Below are positions 53,244-57,004 of a DNA stretch of 57,004 nucleotides, one piece after another. Numbering within the stretch: position 1 is the first letter of the stretch; the number at the start of each line of letters is the position of its first letter. The DNA is taken from NCBI GenBank assembly GCA_002412715.1, contig DHVP01000032.1:1-57004 (forward strand), read 5' to 3'. This DNA comes from Deltaproteobacteria bacterium UBA5205. Its GTDB lineage: Bacteria; Desulfobacterota; Syntrophorhabdia; Syntrophorhabdales; Syntrophorhabdaceae. The position numbers and the translations under genes were made by a program. Under the pieces are notes generated by a model, which made no database searches, was not told the DNA's origin, and worked only from the letters and a program-made list of their open reading frames with translations.

Positions 53244-54311
53244 ATGGACACTGAAAACCGGTTTTACAACCTCGTCCTCATATTCATCGTCGTTGTGCTC
53301 GGATATCTGTCGTACAACATCTTATCTCCCTTCCTGTCTCCCATTATGTGGGCAGTGGTTCTCTCCCTGGTGTTCTATCCGTTATACGCCTTCATCCTGA
53401 AGCATGTGAAGTACAAATCCCTGGCATCCATTCTGACGCTTCTTGCTATCTTTCTTATATTGATCGGACCTTTCTCATACTTTGCGTATCTCCTTACCCA
53501 GGAGATGGTCAACCTGGTCAACCGCATTCAGAACGGTGGCGATCTGCTTCAGGGTTTTCTTACCCACCCCGTCATAAGCGCCGTGATCCGGAAGCTTCTT
53601 GTCATCCTGCGGATGACGGAGACGGAATTCTACAAGGCGGTCAGCGACGGGATCGTGGGTATAGCGAAGGAATCTACGGGCCTTATAAGAGCCGGTTTCG
53701 GCAACATCGTCGCCGGCGGGGTCAATTTTGTCTTCATGCTGTTGTCGATCTTCTTCTTTCTCGAAGACGGGCCGACCTTCATTAAAAAGGTGGAGAGCTT
53801 CATGCCCTTTTCGCGGGGGCAGCGCGACAGGCTTCTCAAACAAACGAAAGATATCGTCGTCTCCACCATCTACGGCGGTGTCATAGTCGCTATGACTCAA
53901 GGTGTCATAGGCGGTATCGCATTTGCTTTTCTTGGCATACACTCGCCGGTGGTTTGGGGTCTTGCCATGTTTGTGGCGTCTTTTGTGCCTGTCGTCGGTA
54001 CCTTTGCCGTATGGGGACCCATGGTCATTTATCTGTTTTTTGAGGGTTTGTACATAAAGGGTGTGATCCTCATCCTCATCGGGGTCGTGGCCATAAGCTC
54101 CGTCGATAATATCCTCAGGCCGCTTATTATTAAAGGCAAAATGAAGATGCCCACCGTGGCGATCTTTTTCAGCATCCTTGGAGGCATAAAACTCTTCGGG
54201 TTTATCGGGTTTATCCTGGGTCCCCTCGTCCTTGCCCTCTTTGTGTCCGTCTTCGATATTTTCCGCTATTCCGAAGAGGACAGATGCAAGGCGGAGAAGG
54301 CGGAGGAGTAG
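53244..54311 (+). CDS. AI-2E transporter family (PerM/TqsA-like) membrane protein
   Basis: A 355-residue inner-membrane protein with about eight segments. Typical are a paired N-terminal hairpin (YLSYNILSPFLSPIMWAVVLSLVFYPLY), a central soluble stretch (about 90-150), and the family-specific C-terminal GGIKLFGFIGFILGPLVLAL. Family members export AI-2 or act as Na+(Li+)/H+ antiporters; the substrate here is unknown. It lies just after a stem-loop, so it may depend on read-through or its own promoter. It is convergent with yceI. Confidence 0.88.
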   Translation: MDTENRFYNLVLIFIVVVLGYLSYNILSPFLSPIMWAVVLSLVFYPLYAFILKHVKYKSLASILTLLAIFLILIGPFSYFAYLLTQEMVNLVNRIQNGGDLLQGFLTHPVISAVIRKLLVILRMTETEFYKAVSDGIVGIAKESTGLIRAGFGNIVAGGVNFVFMLLSIFFFLEDGPTFIKKVESFMPFSRGQRDRLLKQTKDIVVSTIYGGVIVAMTQGVIGGIAFAFLGIHSPVVWGLAMFVASFVPVVGTFAVWGPMVIYLFFEGLYIKGVILILIGVVAISSVDNILRPLIIKGKMKMPTVAIFFSILGGIKLFGFIGFILGPLVLALFVSVFDIFRYSEEDRCKAEKAEE

Positions 54312-54322
54312 AGGTTCGATTT

Positions 54323-54862
54323 CTATTCTTCATCGAGGTCGGCCTCAAAATTCACTGTGATATCGATGTGCCGTGACACCATGAAGCCGCCGTTTTCTAT
54401 ATCCAGATTCCAGACCATCCCGAAATCCTCACGGTTTATGGTTGACGTGGCATGAAAGCCGAAGGTTGTGTAAGTCTTATTCTCATCAATGAATTTAGAT
54501 GGCCCCGCATACTCTACGTCAAAGACAACGGGATGGGTGAACCCATGGATGGTCAGGTCTCCGGTCATTTTGAGGTTGTTTGCCGCGACGACTTCAACCT
54601 TCGTGGTTTCAAACACCATCAGGGGATACTTCTCCACATTAAGAAAATCGGGGCTGCGCAGGTGAGTGTCCCTGCGGTCGACGCCGGTATAGACGCCTGC
54701 AACGTTCACTTCCACCCTTGCCGCCGTATGGGAAGGCTCGGCGGGATCGAAAAACACCGTACCGGAGACCCCGTTGAACTGGCCGTGGACAATGGTGACC
54801 ATCATATGGTGTGCTGTAAATTCCGCTGCTGCATGATCGGGGTCGATCCGCCACTTCGCCAT
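54323..54862 (-). CDS. YceI-family lipid-binding protein
   Basis: A 179-residue YceI-like lipocalin-type beta barrel. WRIDPDHAAAEFTAHHMMV opens the fold, HLRSPDFLNVEKYPLMVF is the family signature, and LTIHGFTHPVVFDV lies in the middle. There is no signal peptide, so it is of the cytosolic subtype. The family binds polyisoprenoids or other amphiphiles. GAGGAGGG precedes the ATG. It starts 44 bases after the radical SAM/SPASM gene on the same strand and could be the third gene of that unit. Confidence 0.9.
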   Translation of the reverse strand: MAKWRIDPDHAAAEFTAHHMMVTIVHGQFNGVSGTVFFDPAEPSHTAARVEVNVAGVYTGVDRRDTHLRSPDFLNVEKYPLMVFETTKVEVVAANNLKMTGDLTIHGFTHPVVFDVEYAGPSKFIDENKTYTTFGFHATSTINREDFGMVWNLDIENGGFMVSRHIDITVNFEADLDEE

Positions 54863-54906
54863 AAACCCTCCTCACAGAAAGATTGTTTCAGGTTTCACAA
54901 ATCGCC

Positions 54907-55968
54907 TTAGTCAATGAAGCACTGCGGGTCCTCTTCCAGGAAATCATTCCTCCCGCGGGACAGGGCATATGCATAGGCAATGGCCCTGCATCCCCTGCAC
55001 CCCGACCACCGCTTGCAGGTCCGGCACTTTCCCTTGTAGGCGCTTTTGTCCCTGAGGGCATCAAGAACGGGTGATGTTGCCCATATCTGCCTCAATGAAT
55101 CCTGCTGTATGTTGCCGATAGGGATACCGAGCCGCCTGCAGGGGGTCATCGTACCGTCGGGGAGCACCGTGATCCCCGAAACCCCGGCGGCGCAGCCTCC
55201 TGAGGCCGGCGCGTCATCGTCGTACCCGGTCGTTTCGGAACCCAGTTGCGCTGCAACGGGATCACCCGTTACGATCTCAATCCCCGGGACGCTGATCGAG
55301 AATATTCTTTCATAGACTTCTTTCAGCTTTTCTTTCCCGAGCATTCTTTGAAGCAGGGACAAACCTCTTCCGTAGGGCACAAGTCTCGAAAAACCGAGGC
55401 GCCGGACACCGAGATCTGCCGCAAGCGACACCATATCCGGGAAAAAAGCTTCATTTACTTCAGAGAGGGTGATATTCAGCGTTACCGCTATCCCGGCATC
55501 GAGAAGGTGTCGCACTCCCCTTAAGGCCGAAGAGAAGCTGTGCTTGCCCCTGATGGTTTCATGTATCGCCTGAGGCCCTTCAAGACTGACCTGCACACCC
55601 GAGATGGGAAGGTCGGCAAGCATCCGCGCATCTTCCTTCTTTATCAATACCCCGTTGGTGAGAAGATAGGATTTGAAATTGTGCGCCGAGATCCTCTGAA
55701 GTATTTCCGGAAGGTCCTTTCTCAGAAGCGGTTCCCCGCCTGTTACGTTGAAGCTTGTGATGAAGGGGATCTCATATGTGTCCGACCACTGCCCGATGGT
55801 GTCAGAGATATCGCGCAGGGCGCCATCTATCTCGGGGAGCCCCATTTCTGTCATGACCCTTTCTTCCTGATAGCAATGGGTGCATGAAAGGTTACATCTC
55901 TCCGTAAGATGGAGCTGGACAAAAAAATCGAACATATCCTCTGTGCTGGCAGCTTTGTCGGTTCTCAT
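54907..55968 (-). CDS. Radical SAM/SPASM enzyme, candidate peptide maturase
   Basis: A 353-residue radical SAM enzyme. The SAM cluster motif is C25-x3-C29-x2-C32 (CNLSCTHC), with TGGEPLL at about 75-81. The C-terminal SPASM region has CAAGVSGITVLPDGTMTPCRRLG and CRTCKRWSGCRGC, with enough Cys for two auxiliary clusters. SPASM enzymes mostly modify ribosomal peptides (thioether or C-C links) or prepare cofactors. A 34-residue peptide gene lies 100 bases upstream on the same strand, with two hairpins between. That layout is typical of a RiPP precursor followed by its maturase, where the hairpins lower downstream expression. No RRE-like leader-binding domain is visible at its N-terminus. Anaerobic sulphatase-maturase or heme-related roles are alternatives. 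Confidence 0.85.
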   Translation of the reverse strand: MRTDKAASTEDMFDFFVQLHLTERCNLSCTHCYQEERVMTEMGLPEIDGALRDISDTIGQWSDTYEIPFITSFNVTGGEPLLRKDLPEILQRISAHNFKSYLLTNGVLIKKEDARMLADLPISGVQVSLEGPQAIHETIRGKHSFSSALRGVRHLLDAGIAVTLNITLSEVNEAFFPDMVSLAADLGVRRLGFSRLVPYGRGLSLLQRMLGKEKLKEVYERIFSISVPGIEIVTGDPVAAQLGSETTGYDDDAPASGGCAAGVSGITVLPDGTMTPCRRLGIPIGNIQQDSLRQIWATSPVLDALRDKSAYKGKCRTCKRWSGCRGCRAIAYAYALSRGRNDFLEEDPQCFID

Positions 55969-55985
55969 GGTTAATTACGTAGAGA

Positions 55986-56023
55986 ACTGGCAGCGAATGC
56001 ACTCCCGGGCTTTCGCTGCCAGT
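55986..56023 (-). terminator. Hairpin between the small peptide gene and the radical SAM gene
   Basis: ACTGGCAGCGAA (55986-55997) and TTCGCTGCCAGT (56012-56023) are perfect 12-base arms with a 14-base loop containing CCCGGG. On the transcribed (minus) strand it lies 45 bases after the peptide stop and 17 before the radical SAM start. There is no T-run, so it is probably an attenuator or RNA-stabilising element setting the ratio of the two products. Confidence 0.6.
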
Positions 56024-56032
56024 CAGCTGTAG

Positions 56033-56050
56033 CGTTGCAGACCTGCAACG
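56033..56050 (-). other. Short perfect hairpin just after the small peptide gene
   Basis: CGTTGCAG and CTGCAACG, 8-base arms around 2 central bases, 18 bases after the stop codon of the peptide gene on its transcribed strand. With the larger hairpin next to it, it makes a double stem-loop between the two genes. Confidence 0.5.
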
Positions 56051-56068
56051 TTAAGTCTTTCAGCTCTT

Positions 56069-56173
56069 TCATTTATGGCATCTCTTCGTGGGATCTTTTC
56101 CCAGCGTTTTCTTGATGCCATGCCAGAATAAGGCCTCTTTTTCGAGCGTCTTTCTGTCTACCCCTTTCTTCAT
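56069..56173 (-). CDS. 34-residue peptide gene, candidate radical SAM substrate
   Basis: ATG at 56173, TGA at 56069-56071, preceded by AAGGAGGTGAGG, one of the strongest ribosome sites in the window. It lies about 48 bases behind a perfect-hexamer sigma70 promoter. The product begins MKKGVDRKTLEKEALF, continues WHGIKKTLG, and ends DPTKRCHK. It is basic and helical at the front, with one Trp-His pair and a single Cys three residues from the end, and has no signal peptide. I do not recognise it. The radical SAM/SPASM gene follows on the same strand, so a modified peptide or a small helper of that enzyme is the best guess. A regulatory leader peptide is the main alternative. Confidence 0.65.
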   Translation of the reverse strand: MKKGVDRKTLEKEALFWHGIKKTLGKDPTKRCHK

Positions 56174-56227
56174 TGCCCTCACCTCCTTCTTGTCATGCTA
56201 TCGCTGCTGTGCATGTATCAGTAAAAA

Positions 56228-56255
56228 ATTATAGCAGTCTTCGATGGAGTGTCAA
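56228..56255 (-). promoter_or_regulatory. Consensus sigma70 promoter for the peptide-radical SAM unit
   Basis: On the minus strand TTGACA (56255-56250), 16 bases, TATAAT (56233-56228): both hexamers are exact consensus. Transcription should start near 56221, giving a 5' leader of about 48 bases before the peptide ATG. Confidence 0.75.
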
Positions 56256-56307
56256 CCACTGACGTGCATAACTAACCGATTTGACAGGAGGTTTGGCGCC
56301 AGTATTG

Positions 56308-56336
56308 TTGACAGGTTTTTTGAGCATAATTAAAAT
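56308..56336 (+). promoter_or_regulatory. Divergent sigma70 promoter reading right
   Basis: TTGACA (56308-56313), 17 bases, TAAAAT (56331-56336). TTGACAGG also occurs at 56281-56288, making a direct repeat 27 bases apart that could be a protein-binding site between the two divergent promoters. It would transcribe the tiny ORF at 56.43 kb and perhaps the glucan synthase-like gene. Confidence 0.5.
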
Positions 56337-56427
56337 TAACATGCCGGGTACACTCAACCGGCCTGTATGCTGTGCTCGACGAGTATAATGATGGGTCCTG
56401 TGAGGGGGGAAGGGGAAAACAAAGACG

Positions 56428-56541
56428 ATGTCAAAAGAAGGGTTGATCGGAATGGCACCCTCTATCTGGGCCGGCCTCGACGAACATTATGGCTGGTTGA
56501 AGAAAATGGGAATGCCGGACTACATAAGAGGCCAGCAATAA
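56428..56541 (+). CDS. Possible 37-residue peptide gene
   Basis: ATG at 56428, TAA at 56539-56541, with a stop codon just upstream in frame, so the start is fixed. The product begins MSKEGLIGMAPSIWAG, continues LDEHYGWLKKMGM and ends PDYIRGQQ. Its composition is protein-like with a helical, amphipathic look. The ribosome site (AAGGGG) is 12 bases away, which is too far for good translation. It lies about 85 bases behind a fair sigma70 promoter. It might be a small peptide related in function to the divergent peptide-radical SAM unit. An overlapping longer frame from 56367 is less protein-like. Confidence 0.35.
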   Translation: MSKEGLIGMAPSIWAGLDEHYGWLKKMGMPDYIRGQQ

Positions 56542-56753
56542 TAAATCTGGTATATTATGTAATATAATTGTATACTCATACAAGAATAAACTGTACCCAC
56601 CCGGGAAGATGTCGCTCGCTCCCGATATTCTAATAAGCGGGAGTCCTAAACTACCACCATAGCACCATTCCGGCCCTTCAGACTCTAGCAGCAAGCAAGG
56701 AGATTCCAGTGAAGTACCGTAACAAGACCATTTTGGGGAGGAACCGTTGCACC
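56542..56753. other. AT-rich intergenic region with palindromes before the glucan synthase-like gene
   Basis: TATATTA-TG-TAATATA (about 56552-56567) is a perfect 16-base palindrome. TTGTAT-4-ATACAA follows closely, and CTCCCG/CGGGAG arms lie around 56615-56645. These may be operator or terminator elements. GGGGAGG near 56734 could be the ribosome site for the next gene. Confidence 0.3.
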
Positions 56754-57004
56754 ATGGACCTGACAGGCGGGCGAGCCGACGATGAACGGCCCCTGCGGTC
56801 GGAACTCTTCAGTGTCTCTCAGATGCAGCAGCACGGAAAGAGTCTTGCCGGGCTGCACGTTCTGGGTGAGGACCATGCCCCCGAGCGGTTGTTGAACAGG
56901 CTTGCCGCCAACGAAGGTGTGCTCCTTGAGGTCCGTGACCTGGTGACCGAGGCCGTGAAGACAAGCCGCAGGATCACTCCGGCCGGAGAATGGCTGCTCG
57001 ACAA
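56754..57004 (+). CDS. N-terminus of a cyclic beta-1,2-glucan synthase-like protein (cut by window end)
   Basis: The frame from ATG 56754 stays open to the window end. The translated start has PLRSELFSVSQMQQHGKSLAG, LLNRLAANEGVLLEV and RRITPAGEWLLD. These match the conserved opening of NdvB/ChvB-like giant enzymes (glycosyltransferase 84 plus GH94-type domains) in which 'PAxEWLLDN' is nearly constant. These inner-membrane proteins build cyclic beta-1,2-glucans for the periplasm; related proteins are annotated as glucoamylase-family or GH36-type. The rest of the protein, usually more than 2000 residues, is outside the window. Confidence 0.75.
   Translation, partial: MDLTGGRADDERPLRSELFSVSQMQQHGKSLAGLHVLGEDHAPERLLNRLAANEGVLLEVRDLVTEAVKTSRRITPAGEWLLD

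Noticed and set aside
1..57004. CRISPR arrays, rRNA genes, prophage or intact transposases
   Set aside because: No evenly spaced direct repeats, no rRNA-like sequence and no integrase or transposase motifs were found on either strand.

Overview
The window looks like chromosome from an anaerobic, probably Desulfobacterota (deltaproteobacterial, Syntrophorhabdus-like) bacterium. This placement is inferred from gene content and not from any marker gene. The content includes a tungsten/molybdenum aldehyde:ferredoxin oxidoreductase, lactate permease with PEP synthase, a glycolate-oxidase-like FAD/Fe-S fusion, many PAS and LuxR-type sensors, and the C-terminal Cys module common in Desulfobacterota signalling proteins. 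No rRNA, complete tRNA, CRISPR array, intact transposase or phage gene was found.

Layout. 0-4.4 kb: the end of a probable VgrG-like type VI secretion protein, then a very large DUF2169/pentapeptide-repeat protein. 4.4-4.9 kb: a non-coding gap with a tRNA 3'-end fragment and mobile-element-like short repeats. 4.9-9.1 kb (minus strand): PEP synthase and L-lactate permease. 9.7-14.6 kb: an MscS channel, a Ca2+-type P-ATPase and a universal stress protein. 15-16.9 kb: a secreted HExxH protein. 17-20.8 kb: PAS sensors, one PAS-LuxR protein and one histidine kinase. 20.9-26.2 kb: an alpha/beta hydrolase, small secreted proteins, a chemoreceptor and two small membrane proteins.

26.4-50.8 kb is the most interesting stretch. 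An envelope module (YCF48-like, RND/MMPL exporter-like, DUF1302 outer-membrane-type, DUF1329) is framed by two VOC proteins and followed by a LuxR-type regulator. Next comes one long operon for a thiamine/lipoate-dependent dehydrogenase complex of the acetoin-dehydrogenase type: E1alpha, E1beta, SDR, MDR, GcvH-like, E2, E3, LipB, LipA. After it lie a GlcD-GlcF-like fusion, an MFS carrier and an AOR. The same 21-base motif stands upstream of three transcription units here (two identical copies, one 17/21 match), which suggests one regulon, plausibly under the embedded LuxR protein. Several enzymes carry unusual active-site residues: GEG for GDG in E1alpha, HxxxNG for HxxxDG in E2, and Glu in place of the catalytic Lys in LipB. 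I infer a catabolic system that takes up a hydrophobic or otherwise unusual substrate, cleaves a 2-oxo/alpha-hydroxyketone intermediate to acyl-CoA plus aldehyde, and oxidises the aldehyde with ferredoxin. The substrate is unknown.

50.9-54.9 kb: TtcA-like and flavodoxin-like genes, a DUF948-YtxH envelope pair, an AI-2E family permease and YceI. 54.9-56.3 kb (minus strand): a compact unit not resembling any named system I know. A 34-residue peptide gene has a perfect-hexamer sigma70 promoter and strong ribosome binding site. Two hairpins follow, then a radical SAM/SPASM enzyme and YceI. This is a candidate peptide-modification (RiPP-like) locus. A second, divergent promoter reads towards another tiny ORF and the start of a cyclic beta-1,2-glucan synthase-like gene that runs off the window.
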